Source: an uncultured Persicobacter sp.
GTDB lineage: Bacteria > Bacteroidota > Bacteroidia > Cytophagales > Cyclobacteriaceae
Direction: 5' to 3'
DNA: 64,000 nucleotides
Assembly: GCA_947498325.1 (NCBI GenBank)
Contig: CANMKE010000001.1
Location: 248,001 to 312,000 of the forward strand
The notes beneath the pieces are model-generated. The model made no database searches. It was given only the letters and a program-made list of their open reading frames with translations, and was not told the origin of the DNA. A program made the position numbers and the translations under genes. This document shows, piece by piece, positions 26,920-35,015 of the stretch. Each line of letters opens with the position of its first letter. Within the stretch, counting starts at the first letter, position 1.

Positions 26920-27810
26920 ATGAGGAATATTACAGTAATAGGTGCCGGGACAATGGGCAACGGCATCGCTCACGTTTTTGCGCAAAGTGGTTTTAAGGTT
27001 TGTTTGCTTGATGTCAGTGATCATGCGCTGGAAAAGGCCATAAATACCATTCGTAAAAACCTTAATCGTTTGCTTGAAAAAGAGAAAATCACGAATGAGC
27101 AACTGGAGTTGACCCTTAGCAATATTACGCTGCAAACGGATATGAAAACGGCGGTTCAGGAGGCAGAATTAGTCATTGAAGCAGCAACAGAGAACATTCA
27201 GGCAAAGTTCAGTATTTTTAAGCAGCTCGGGCAGCTGGTCGGAAATCAGGTGATTTTGGCTACCAATACTTCCTCGATATCAATAACCAGTATTGCCAGC
27301 CAGGTCGAGGCGCCTGAACGCGTGATCGGTATGCATTTTATGAATCCTGTGCCTATTATGAAGCTTGTGGAGGTTATTCGTGGCTACAATACCACCGACC
27401 AGACAACTGAGACCATTATGGCATTAAGCGCACAACTGGGGAAGATGCCCGTGGAGGTGAATGATTATGCGGGCTTTGTAGCCAATAGAATCCTGATGCC
27501 CATGATCAACGAAGCGATCATCAGTTTGCAAGAGGGGGTGGCTGGTGTGGCGGAAATTGATACCGTCATGAAACTGGGAATGGCGCACCCGATGGGGCCT
27601 TTGCAATTAGCAGATTTCATAGGCCTGGATGTATGTCAAAGTATTTTGGAAGTGATGCACGAAGGCCTTGGAAACCCGAAATATGCACCTGCTCCTTTAT
27701 TGAAAAATATGGTGATGGCAGGGAAGTGTGGCGTTAAATCGGGGGAAGGCTTTTATGATTATTCAGAAAGTAGAAAGGCGGAAAAGCTCGCCAAGCGTTT
27801 TCAAAAGTAA
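26920..27810 (+). CDS. 3-hydroxyacyl-CoA dehydrogenase (hydroxybutyryl-CoA type)
   Basis: A 296-residue NAD-dependent 3-hydroxyacyl-CoA dehydrogenase. The frame extends to 26884, but the ATG at 26920 places the Rossmann motif VIGAGTMGNGIAHVFA at residues 5-20, the normal position. The catalytic His is in IGMHFMNPVPIMKLVEVI at about residue 140, and the C-terminal domain has GFVANRILMPMINEA and the KCGVKSGEGFYDY end. It fits 3-hydroxybutyryl-CoA dehydrogenase used in fatty acid or butyrate metabolism. It is monocistronic, ending at a terminator. Confidence 0.93.
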   Translation: MRNITVIGAGTMGNGIAHVFAQSGFKVCLLDVSDHALEKAINTIRKNLNRLLEKEKITNEQLELTLSNITLQTDMKTAVQEAELVIEAATENIQAKFSIFKQLGQLVGNQVILATNTSSISITSIASQVEAPERVIGMHFMNPVPIMKLVEVIRGYNTTDQTTETIMALSAQLGKMPVEVNDYAGFVANRILMPMINEAIISLQEGVAGVAEIDTVMKLGMAHPMGPLQLADFIGLDVCQSILEVMHEGLGNPKYAPAPLLKNMVMAGKCGVKSGEGFYDYSESRKAEKLAKRFQK

Positions 27811-28157
27811 TTTTAAATCAATTTCTGCAATCTGATTTTGCAGGAGGGGCTAAGTTTTGTAAAACATGCTCTAAGTTTTCAATGGCCTTAGGTAGCTTTT
27901 CTACCTGAGGCTTTTTTGTGCAGAATTGTAGAAGTTGAACAATTATTAGGTCTGTTTGGGTTACATTACGATAGGTAGGTGCTAAAAATGGCTTTTTAGC
28001 ATATTTTTAGGGGATTGGGAAAGCTATTTTACTTATTCGGCTGTTATATAGGTGTCGGTATTCAGTTTGTGGAGTTTTACAGAGGGCGTAAGTCCTCGGT
28101 CAGCAGCAATGATCCGATGTAATAATTTATCGTTTTATCCTTAAATGAACCTATATT
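27811..28157. other. gap with two hairpins
   Basis: After the dehydrogenase a terminator lies at 27885-27917 (stem CCTTAGGTAG / CTACCTGAGG, then CTTTTTT). A second perfect stem TGCTAAAAA / TTTTTAGCA at 27980-28001 is A+T-rich and followed by a short T tract. Nothing else is seen before the next gene. Confidence 0.5.
27885..27917 (+). terminator. terminator of the dehydrogenase gene
   Basis: Stem CCTTAGGTAG / CTACCTGAGG with loop CTTTT and a T-rich tail (one G-T pair in the stem). Confidence 0.75.
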
Positions 28158-28628
28158 ATGCAACGTCAGGTGATTTATCTTACGAACGGATATATGTCCC
28201 CAAGGGCAAGATTTCTCTTGTTGGCCATTCTTGGTGCCGCTTTTGTTGCGGTCAGTATATTATCCTTAATTTTCATGAGTGATAAAGATGGGATTTTCAT
28301 TGCCTTCATGTCGATGTTGTTAGTTGCTGGGGGAATTATGCTTGCAGATGCTTATCTCTTGCGGCCAGGTTCTCGCTCGATGCCTCGATACGAAGTAGAT
28401 GATGATCAGATTTTGATTATCAATGATGAGATCAGTGGACGGGATACGATTTATGCCAGCGATATCAAGCAAATACATTTGGCCTCTTTTGAGGTAATCG
28501 TCGATTTTTTCGAGCAGGATCGTTTGATTATCAGCATTGCAACCGAAGATGCTGAGGTGTCCAAAGAGGTAAAATCGGCAATTTTTACCTTTGCTTCAGA
28601 AAATAATATTCCTGTTATCGGTGGATGA
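28158..28628 (+). CDS. two-pass membrane protein, unknown function
   Basis: A 156-residue protein with two hydrophobic segments at about residues 20-41 and 46-68 and then a charged cytoplasmic or periplasmic domain of about 85 residues, rich in Asp and Ile with alternating strands. A PH-like pattern of this kind (short membrane hairpin then beta-rich tail) occurs in several unannotated Bacteroidota families. No family is recognised. It ends before a terminator at 28674. Confidence 0.6.
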   Translation: MQRQVIYLTNGYMSPRARFLLLAILGAAFVAVSILSLIFMSDKDGIFIAFMSMLLVAGGIMLADAYLLRPGSRSMPRYEVDDDQILIINDEISGRDTIYASDIKQIHLASFEVIVDFFEQDRLIISIATEDAEVSKEVKSAIFTFASENNIPVIGG

Positions 28629-28673
28629 TCTATCGACTGCGCCTTGCGATTGAATAATATTCCTGAAAAAACA

Positions 28674-28707
28674 AAAGCCATTGGTAGATACCAATGGCTT
28701 TCTTCTT
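28674..28707 (+). terminator. terminator after the membrane protein gene
   Basis: Stem AAAGCCATTGG / CCAATGGCTTT, loop TAGATA, tail CTTCTTT. It is embedded in a minus-strand frame (28451-28771) that I reject. Confidence 0.75.
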
Positions 28708-28893
28708 TAACACCTTTTCGAACGGAAATCAGCAAATTGAGGATTTGTTCATGATCCTCAGCCTTCAACACTTTAAAGGTAAACTTAATTTTGTAATAAT
28801 GAAAAAATGAGGCTAAAAAAATACACTTATTTTTAAATATTTTTTTGAATGCATCACTATTGTTGCTGATGTAGCATAATGCAATTCGTTTGA

Positions 28894-29676
28894 TTAAATC
28901 ATCAGGAGGCTTAGGATGAGCCAGGGGAGCAATGCACTCAGCAGGTTGATGGTAGAGTTGTTCGCCCAGGCTTGTCCGCTAAAGTGCTGTGTGGCTGCAT
29001 TATGACAATGGGTTTTTTCAGTCAGGTGGCCATTTCTGCAAAGGTATTTTACTTGCAGAATTTTGCCAAGCAGGCTGTCAAGTAATGCGCCTGAGAAGCT
29101 GATGGCCGTGATCGTGAGTATGGTGATGGGCATGGTGGAAGGGATCAGTGCAAAAGCCAAAATGCCCATGATTAGCCCACCGACTGCAGCTGCTACCAGG
29201 CCGATGAGGCTTACACCACCTGATAAACCCTGGGTGATGGGCTTCCAGCTGAGGAGGTCGTAAGTTTTACGTTTTTTATAGGTGCCAATTTCTGAGCTCA
29301 TGGTGTCGGCAAGGTGAATGCCCACTGTGCCGAAGTATAATATTAAAAGTGGCACCGACATATATATATAATATAGGATGATGGCAAGTAGGGGTGTTAG
29401 TCCATTGGCCAAGACTTGCTGAGCTGTTCGCGCGTGTTCCTCCTGATGAATATTTTGGATAGGGTTGGGGTGAAACTTTGATAATGCTGAGCCGATGACA
29501 AAGAACAGTAAAAGCGGGAGGTCGGCCGTCAGCCCGCCGCAATAATGTATTCCTGTTCCCAGCAACACCATAGCGAAGCACCCGTCAATAGTGGTGCTCT
29601 TTTTTTTGTAAGCAACCAGGGCGATAATCATGGATATTGGAAGGCCGAGATAGGGGGAGATGGAAGGAATAAGCAT
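28894..29676 (-). CDS. DUF92 family membrane protein
   Basis: A 260-residue integral membrane protein resembling DUF92/TMEM19, a family related to prenyl or phytyl phosphate kinases. The frame extends to 29796, but the preceding residues do not look like coding and the ATG at 29676 opens a typical hydrophobic start. It has about six membrane helices. The family motifs are visible: ADTMSSEIG, then a Gly-rich LSGGVSLIGLVAAAVGGLIMG, and FSGALLDSLLG near the end. A Cys/His-rich stretch follows (LCRNGHLTEKTHCHNAATQH). Function in bacteria is unknown. Confidence 0.8.
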   Translation of the reverse strand: MLIPSISPYLGLPISMIIALVAYKKKSTTIDGCFAMVLLGTGIHYCGGLTADLPLLLFFVIGSALSKFHPNPIQNIHQEEHARTAQQVLANGLTPLLAIILYYIYMSVPLLILYFGTVGIHLADTMSSEIGTYKKRKTYDLLSWKPITQGLSGGVSLIGLVAAAVGGLIMGILAFALIPSTMPITILTITAISFSGALLDSLLGKILQVKYLCRNGHLTEKTHCHNAATQHFSGQAWANNSTINLLSALLPWLILSLLMI

Positions 29677-29969
29677 CCGTTGAGTTGATTTCAGGGTAAA
29701 ATTGTATCCCAATTTAGTCAAAAAAAATAAAATGGTGCCTCGCTGAAACGCTATTTGTAATTCGGGGGGACCTGCCAGAAAGCTGATATATGCCACTCAG
29801 AGGGGTGTTTGGCAATAAATGACAAAAAATGGCTGCAATCTGATAAGAATCTTGCATCCCAAAGCGGTTGGCGCTCCTAACTTAATATTTTCAATTTCGC
29901 TTTGCTAATCACAGAGGTTAACAAAACACTTTGTATAGTTAAGAAAACAAATTTTGGTTAGTTGATTGG

Positions 29970-30101
29970 ACTCACGGATGCTAAAAAGTTTTAGGATGAG
30001 ATAGTATCCTGAAGATGAGAGGTGGTGAGCTGATGCCCTTATGTAGGTGAACTGGGCATCATGTAAAAAGGGCACCCTTGGTGGGGTGCCCTTACTTTTT
30101 T
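29970..30101 (+). ncRNA. candidate structured small RNA ending in a terminator
   Basis: On the plus strand this gap folds into CTCAC / GTGAG (29971-29975 with 30025-30029) closing a region that can form AGGAT / ATCCT (29993-29997 with 30006-30010), then a perfect stem GATGCCC / GGGCATC (30032-30038 with 30054-30060), then a 10-bp stem AAGGGCACCC / GGGTGCCCTT (30068-30093) followed by ACTTTTTT. The T run follows the stem on the plus strand, while no gene follows on that strand. It could instead be leader of the minus-strand DUF92 gene, with the last hairpin also ending mtaB. No Rfam family is recognised. Confidence 0.4.
30068..30101. terminator. bidirectional terminator at the end of mtaB
   Basis: A 10-bp stem AAGGGCACCC / GGGTGCCCTT with loop TTGGTG; T run on the plus strand and a shorter T5 run on the minus strand downstream of mtaB. 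Confidence 0.75.
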
Positions 30102-30112
30102 AATGAAAATAC

Positions 30113-31456
30113 TTAATGCTTTTCGTAAACAGTAGGAAGCTCAATCGCCTCCATTTGGCCTGCATCGTTAATTGCCTTAAGCTTGACCATTTTTAATTCA
30201 TTGACCAAAACAGGGTCGTATTTTACCGCAACGCGGATATAGTTTTCTGTAAAACCAAGCATATGGCCATCATGCACTTCATCTTCAAACAAGACGGTAT
30301 GGGTTGCACCGATATGCTGCTGGTAAAACTGATTTTTCTTTTTCTCAGAAAGAATGCGTAGCATTTTTGCCCGACGGCTCCGCTCTTTTACAGGTACCGT
30401 ACCAGGCATCTCGACGGCCTCGGTGTTGGGTCTTTCAGAATAAGGGAACACGTGCAGGTAGGAGATCGGCAATTCGTTCAGGAAATTATAGGTTTCCAGG
30501 AATAATTCCTCTGTTTCCCCAGGGAACCCAACAATAACATCCACACCAATACTACAGTGCGGCATTAATGATTTGATTTTCTCGACACGGTCTGAATAAA
30601 GATCTCGCTTGTATCGGCGCTTCATCAGTTTGAGGATCTCCGCACTTCCCGATTGAAGAGGAATGTGGAAATGAGGGACAAACTTTTTAGATGCTTTGGT
30701 GAATTCAATCAGTTCGTCGGTCAGTAAATTAGGTTCAATGCTTGAAATTCTTATCCTTTCAAGGCCTTCTACCTGGTCTAAGGCTTTCACTAAATCGACA
30801 AACTTATCCTCACGCTTGCCATTTCGAATACCGAAATCGCCCGTATTAACGCCTGTCAGTACAATTTCTTTTACCCCTGCCGCTACAATTTCATTCGCCG
30901 ACTTGATAATGTTTTCAATGGTGTCGGAGCGACTCGCGCCACGTGCCATAGGAATAGTGCAGTAAGTACATGGGTAATCGCAGCCATCCTGAATTTTCAG
31001 GAACGTACGTGTACGGTCATTCAAAGAATAGGCATTGTGATATTCAAGGGCGTCCTCGATATCGGAATAATATACCTGAGCCTGTTTTTCCTGTGTAAAA
31101 GGGTCGATCTTTGGCTGGAAATTCTCATCCAGAATATCCAGTAAACGGAACTTCTCTTTTGCACCAAATACGGCATCCACCCCAGGAATGGTCGCAATTT
31201 CCGTAGGCTTGAGCTGAGCAAAACAGCCCAGTATGGCAACATATCCTCTTGGGTTGATCTTCATCGCCTCCTGTACAACCTTGCGGCATTTCTTGTCCGC
31301 ATTATCGGTTACCGAACAGGTATTGATAATAAAGATGTCAGGGTTGGCTTCGAAATTAACTTTAGTATAACCTCTTTCCTCGAAATTTCGAGCAATAGTA
31401 GAAGTTTCCGAAAAGTTAAGTTTACAGCCGAGAGTATAAAACGCAACTTTTTTCAT
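30113..31456 (-). CDS. mtaB: tRNA t6A37 methylthiotransferase MtaB
   Basis: A 447-residue radical SAM enzyme that adds a methylthio group to N6-threonylcarbamoyladenosine at position 37 of tRNAs reading ANN codons. The ATG at 31456 (MKKVAFYTLGCKLN) is preferred to an upstream frame start at 31465. The N-terminal UPF0004 domain has its three cluster cysteines (LGCK, NTCSV, GCFAQ), the radical SAM motif is CDYPCTYC at about residues 150-157, and a TRAM-like domain ends the protein. The CxxxCxxC pattern and spacing fit MtaB rather than RimO. An exact -7 element TACCTTTG sits seven bases before the start. Confidence 0.92.
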   Translation of the reverse strand: MKKVAFYTLGCKLNFSETSTIARNFEERGYTKVNFEANPDIFIINTCSVTDNADKKCRKVVQEAMKINPRGYVAILGCFAQLKPTEIATIPGVDAVFGAKEKFRLLDILDENFQPKIDPFTQEKQAQVYYSDIEDALEYHNAYSLNDRTRTFLKIQDGCDYPCTYCTIPMARGASRSDTIENIIKSANEIVAAGVKEIVLTGVNTGDFGIRNGKREDKFVDLVKALDQVEGLERIRISSIEPNLLTDELIEFTKASKKFVPHFHIPLQSGSAEILKLMKRRYKRDLYSDRVEKIKSLMPHCSIGVDVIVGFPGETEELFLETYNFLNELPISYLHVFPYSERPNTEAVEMPGTVPVKERSRRAKMLRILSEKKKNQFYQQHIGATHTVLFEDEVHDGHMLGFTENYIRVAVKYDPVLVNELKMVKLKAINDAGQMEAIELPTVYEKH

Positions 31457-31462
31457 AGCCTG

Positions 31463-31470
31463 CAAAGGTA
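31463..31470 (-). promoter_or_regulatory. candidate promoter for mtaB, possibly leaderless
   Basis: On the minus strand these bases read TACCTTTG, an exact TAnnTTTG -7 element only seven bases before the mtaB ATG, so transcription could begin at or near the start codon. No -33 element is clear. Confidence 0.35.
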
Positions 31471-31701
31471 GTTGTTTTTTACTCTAATTCACCCGATTGT
31501 GTACTGAAAATAACAGGAAGATGATGGCTTGTTAGAATTATTATTTTTTAAATTTATATCATTCAATACCTCAAATTGCGATTTTGGAAATACAACCGAC
31601 TTCCCATTGTGAACATTAAGAAAATAGCAGTTTTTGAGTGCTATATTAAAAAGATGGTAAATGTTTGTGTGGGGTGTTTTTTTGACCAATTGTGATTGAT
31701 A

Positions 31702-31735
31702 TATTGCATATGTAATAAAATCAGGCTTATATTTG
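31702..31735 (+). promoter_or_regulatory. promoter of the type III glutamine synthetase gene
   Basis: TATATTTG at 31728-31735 is an exact -7 match and TATTG at 31702-31706 supplies the -33 TTG, with a 21-base spacer. The start codon lies about 70 bases downstream. The rest of the gap from 31457 shows no gene. Confidence 0.55.
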
Positions 31736-31805
31736 AGCCGTAAATACAGCCGTGATATTTCAAATTCGGAAAATCACGTTAATTTTCAACCCTACAAGAA
31801 CTGAA

Positions 31806-33968
31806 ATGGCACATTTGAGATTCAAAGCGCTTGAAGAGCTTTCTAAAAGATCCGCAGTAGCAGTGGACGAACCTGCTCAACCAATTTCTTCCTATTTTGG
31901 CGTAAATTCATTTGACTTAGACAAAATGAAGCGCACCTTGGCTCCTGAAACATTCAAAAAAGTAAAGGATGCGATCCAGAATGGTAAAAAAATCGACATG
32001 GAAACTGCTGATGCCGTAGCGGCCGCAGTAAAACTATGGGCGATGGAAAAAGGGGTTACGCACTACACACACTGGTTCCAGCCATTGACTGGTTCTACTG
32101 CAGAGAAGCATGATTCATTCTTCGACGCGTTTTCAGGTCTTGAGCGTTTGAAAGGTGAGGCTTTGGTTCGTCAAGAGCCAGATGCATCTTCATTCCCTAA
32201 CGGTGGTATCCGTTCAACTTTCGAAGCACGTGGTTATACGGCTTGGGATCCATCATCTCCAATCTTTATCTTCTCTAATACACTTTGTATTCCAACGGTA
32301 TTTGTTTCTTATACCTCAGAATCTTTGGATTTCAAAGCACCATTATTGAAGGCAATCGAAGCGGTAGATAAGGCTTCTGTACGTGTGGCTCGCTACTTCG
32401 ACCGCAATGTGAATCATATTACAGCTTCTTTGGGTTGTGAGCAAGAGTACTTTGTGATCGACAAAGGCTTGTATTATTCACGTCCTGATTTGGTAATGTC
32501 GGGCCGTACGTTGTTCGGACATTCTCCAGCACGTGGTCAGCAGTTGGATGATCACTACTTCGGTACGATCGCTCCACGTGTATTGGCTTACATGAAAGAT
32601 TTCGAAATCGAGGCTTTGAAACTGGGTATTCCTGTTTCTACTCGTCACAATGAGGTAGCACCTTCTCAGTTTGAGGTAGCGCCATTGTTCGAGGAAGTAA
32701 ACAAAGCTTCGGATCATAATAAATTATTACAAGACTTGATGGACAAAGTGGCAGAGCGCCATGACCTGAAAGTATTGTTCCACGAAAAACCATTTGCCAA
32801 CTTGAATGGTACTGGTAAGCACAACAACTGGTCTTTGATTACAGATACAGGGGTTAACTTGCTTCAGCCTTCTTCTTCGGCACGTGAAAACTTGCAATTC
32901 TTGACTTTCTTCGTGAACACGATTAAAGCTGTTCATGAGCATGCTGATTTGCTTCGTGCATCTACGGCATCTGCAGGTAACGATCACCGTTTGGGTGCAA
33001 ATGAAGCACCTCCAGCAATTATTTCTGCTTTCATCGGTCAGCAATTGTCTGCTGTATTGGATGAGTTGGAGAACAATGGTAATGTTGAAGTTGGTAAAGG
33101 TGACAACATGTACATGAAATTGGGTATCGATAAGATTCCTGAGATCTTGTTGGATAATACTGACCGTAACCGTACATCACCATTTGCATTTACAGGTAAC
33201 AAATTTGAGTACCGTGCAGTAGGTGGCGACGCAAACTGTGCAGGACCAATGTCTGTATTGAATGTGATTGTAGCTGACCAATTGGAGCAATTTGCTGATG
33301 AGGTAGATGCTGCAGTAGAAGGTGGTAAAGAAAAGCGTTTGGCGATTGTTGAAGTACTTCGTCGTTACATCAAGGAGTCTAAAGCTGTTCGTTTTGAAGG
33401 CGATGGTTACTCTGACGAGTGGGTTGTTGAGGCAGAAAAACGTGGTTTGCCAAACATCAAAACTACGCCTGAAGCATTGCAAGCTTATACTTCTGAGCGC
33501 GCAGTGAAATTGTTCGGAAAGCATGGTGTGTTGTCTGAGCGTGAGTTACATGCACGTGTGGAGATCCTTCAGGAGAAATATATCAACAAGATTCAGATTG
33601 AGTCTCGTGTGATGGCTGATTTGGCTGCAAACCACATCATTCCTACAGCAGTTCAGTATCAAAACAAATTGATCACAAACGCTAAAGGATTGAAAGAACT
33701 TGGTTTGGACAATACGGATATCGTTTCAACAATTGAGAAAATCAACAAGCACCTTTCTACTTTGAAAGTAGCGATCACCAACATGACTAACGCCCGTAAG
33801 GAAGTGAACATGATTGAGGATGCAACTGAAAAAGCGAAAGCATACTGCTTCGGTATCAAAGAGAAATATTTCGAAGATATCCGCCACGCAGTTGATAAAT
33901 TGGAATTATACGTGGACAATGAGGATTGGCCATTGACAAAATACCGTGAATTGTTATTCTTGCGTTAA
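31806..33968 (+). CDS. glnN: glutamine synthetase, type III
   Basis: A 720-residue GSIII enzyme that makes glutamine from glutamate, ammonia and ATP. The frame extends to 31752, but the ATG at 31806 (MAHLRFKALEEL) fits the family. GSIII is about twice the length of type I and is typical of Bacteroidota. Characteristic regions seen are HYTHWFQPLTGSTAEKHDSF at about 90-115, the metal and ATP-binding stretches around LGCEQEYFVID and STRHNEVAPSQFEVAP, and NRTSPFAFTGNKFEYRAVGG. It is a single-gene unit with its own promoter and terminator. Confidence 0.96.
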   Translation: MAHLRFKALEELSKRSAVAVDEPAQPISSYFGVNSFDLDKMKRTLAPETFKKVKDAIQNGKKIDMETADAVAAAVKLWAMEKGVTHYTHWFQPLTGSTAEKHDSFFDAFSGLERLKGEALVRQEPDASSFPNGGIRSTFEARGYTAWDPSSPIFIFSNTLCIPTVFVSYTSESLDFKAPLLKAIEAVDKASVRVARYFDRNVNHITASLGCEQEYFVIDKGLYYSRPDLVMSGRTLFGHSPARGQQLDDHYFGTIAPRVLAYMKDFEIEALKLGIPVSTRHNEVAPSQFEVAPLFEEVNKASDHNKLLQDLMDKVAERHDLKVLFHEKPFANLNGTGKHNNWSLITDTGVNLLQPSSSARENLQFLTFFVNTIKAVHEHADLLRASTASAGNDHRLGANEAPPAIISAFIGQQLSAVLDELENNGNVEVGKGDNMYMKLGIDKIPEILLDNTDRNRTSPFAFTGNKFEYRAVGGDANCAGPMSVLNVIVADQLEQFADEVDAAVEGGKEKRLAIVEVLRRYIKESKAVRFEGDGYSDEWVVEAEKRGLPNIKTTPEALQAYTSERAVKLFGKHGVLSERELHARVEILQEKYINKIQIESRVMADLAANHIIPTAVQYQNKLITNAKGLKELGLDNTDIVSTIEKINKHLSTLKVAITNMTNARKEVNMIEDATEKAKAYCFGIKEKYFEDIRHAVDKLELYVDNEDWPLTKYRELLFLR

Positions 33969-34284
33969 TCGTAAGGCCTGACAGTTTTTCAAGAACCTCT
34001 GATTTCGGTCAGAGGTTTTTTTTTATGTCCAAAAAGATAGGAGTCCTGAGTGGGTTCAGCAGGGTTTTTAAAAAGTAGGTTAAGCTTTGCATTGGAGGAC
34101 GGAGTAGGCGAGTTAAGCCTAATCATCCCGTCGTTTGACTAACGGTTAGGGTTCATTTTCATTCTAAATATTACAATGCCTGAAGAGTGATGTCCTGTAT
34201 TTATCGATGCTTACAAAGCAAAAAAATACAAGGCATTTGGCGGCGTGAGATTTTCTCAAAAATGAAAAGTAAATAGACTGTTGT
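33969..34284. other. gap after glutamine synthetase
   Basis: Contains the terminator at 33994-34024 and a small hairpin TAGGC / GCCTA at about 34106-34122. No gene is supported. The A+T content falls in the middle (around 34090-34150), but I recognise nothing there. Confidence 0.4.
33994..34024 (+). terminator. terminator of glutamine synthetase gene
   Basis: Stem AACCTCTGA / TCAGAGGTT, loop TTTCGG, followed by a run of nine T. Confidence 0.9.
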
Positions 34285-34602
34285 TTATTCTGCGGAGGTA
34301 TTCATTTTACTGCTTTTATGAATTTGATAGGCGCCGAATGCCACGCCCAAAATAATTAAATAGGCAATGTCTGTGTCAATAGGCACACTGGTGGTACAAA
34401 ATGCGGGCGGCGTAACGACTCCTGAAGAGGTCGTTCGATCGGCTTGAGATTGTGATCTTTGCGCTCTCGCAGCACTTGAAGAAGCGGCCGAGTTCGTTCG
34501 CTCGATGGATTGCCTTGTAGGTTGCCGTTGGGCAGTACAAGGCATTGAGGTTGCGGCTATTAATAGAATAGCGCAATGCCCAATGATTAGTTTTTTTAAC
34601 AT
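34285..34602 (-). CDS. small PID-CTERM-like secreted protein
   Basis: A 105-residue protein from the ATG at 34602; the frame begins one codon earlier with TTG. It has a signal peptide ending PCTAQ, a Ser/Ala/Arg-rich linker of about 40 residues (SSSAARAQRSQS), and a C-terminal segment SVPIDTDIAYLIILGVAFGAYQI followed by positively charged residues (HKSSK). That tripartite end, PID then hydrophobic helix then basic tail, resembles the PID-CTERM protein-sorting domain of Bacteroidota. If so, it would be sorted by a dedicated enzyme not visible in this window. Partner unknown. Confidence 0.6.
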   Translation of the reverse strand: MLKKLIIGHCAILLIAATSMPCTAQRQPTRQSIERTNSAASSSAARAQRSQSQADRTTSSGVVTPPAFCTTSVPIDTDIAYLIILGVAFGAYQIHKSSKMNTSAE

Positions 34603-35015
34603 CAATTTAGGTGGTGGTGTAAGGTTTGATTTGATCTGTGATTAAAATTAACGTGTAAGAATAATGAATAGATTCTATATTTTTGTAAAAAAAAGGATCA
34701 ACAGGTTAGTTTTTAGATGAGTTAGAATTAATTAATTACTAAAAACATATTGAATATAACTTATTTAATATTGAATAATCTTACATTAATTTATTGTTGC
34801 GAGTGGATGCCGCAGTGTCCAGAAAAGTAACCCTCATGATTGCCAGAATTTGGAGATTTTTTAATTAGACAAAAAAAGACCCAAGCTTATTGCTTAGGTC
34901 TCTTTGTGGTGCTGAGAAATAATCAGCTTAAAATAGTCTGATGAAATGCCCTTTAAAAACAATCATCGGTTGTATTTGCTGTATGCAGGAGTGGGCCTTA
35001 TGTGTTCATTTTTAG
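34603..35015. other. gap between PID-CTERM gene and PLP enzyme gene
   Basis: No gene is supported. It holds a terminator for the minus-strand PLP enzyme at 34871-34901. The left two thirds is highly A+T-rich. Confidence 0.4.
34871..34901 (-). terminator. probable terminator of the PLP enzyme gene
   Basis: Stem GACCCAAGC / GCTTAGGTC with one mismatch, loop TTATT; the minus strand has seven T after the stem. It lies about 115 bases past the stop codon, rather far. Confidence 0.5.

Noticed and set aside
28451-28771. 106-codon minus-strand frame
   Set aside because: It overlaps the plus-strand membrane gene and runs straight across that gene's terminator hairpin.
31489-31689. 66-codon minus-strand frame between mtaB and glutamine synthetase
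   Set aside because: A+T-rich, Asn/Lys-rich composition typical of chance frames; no signal, no ribosome site.
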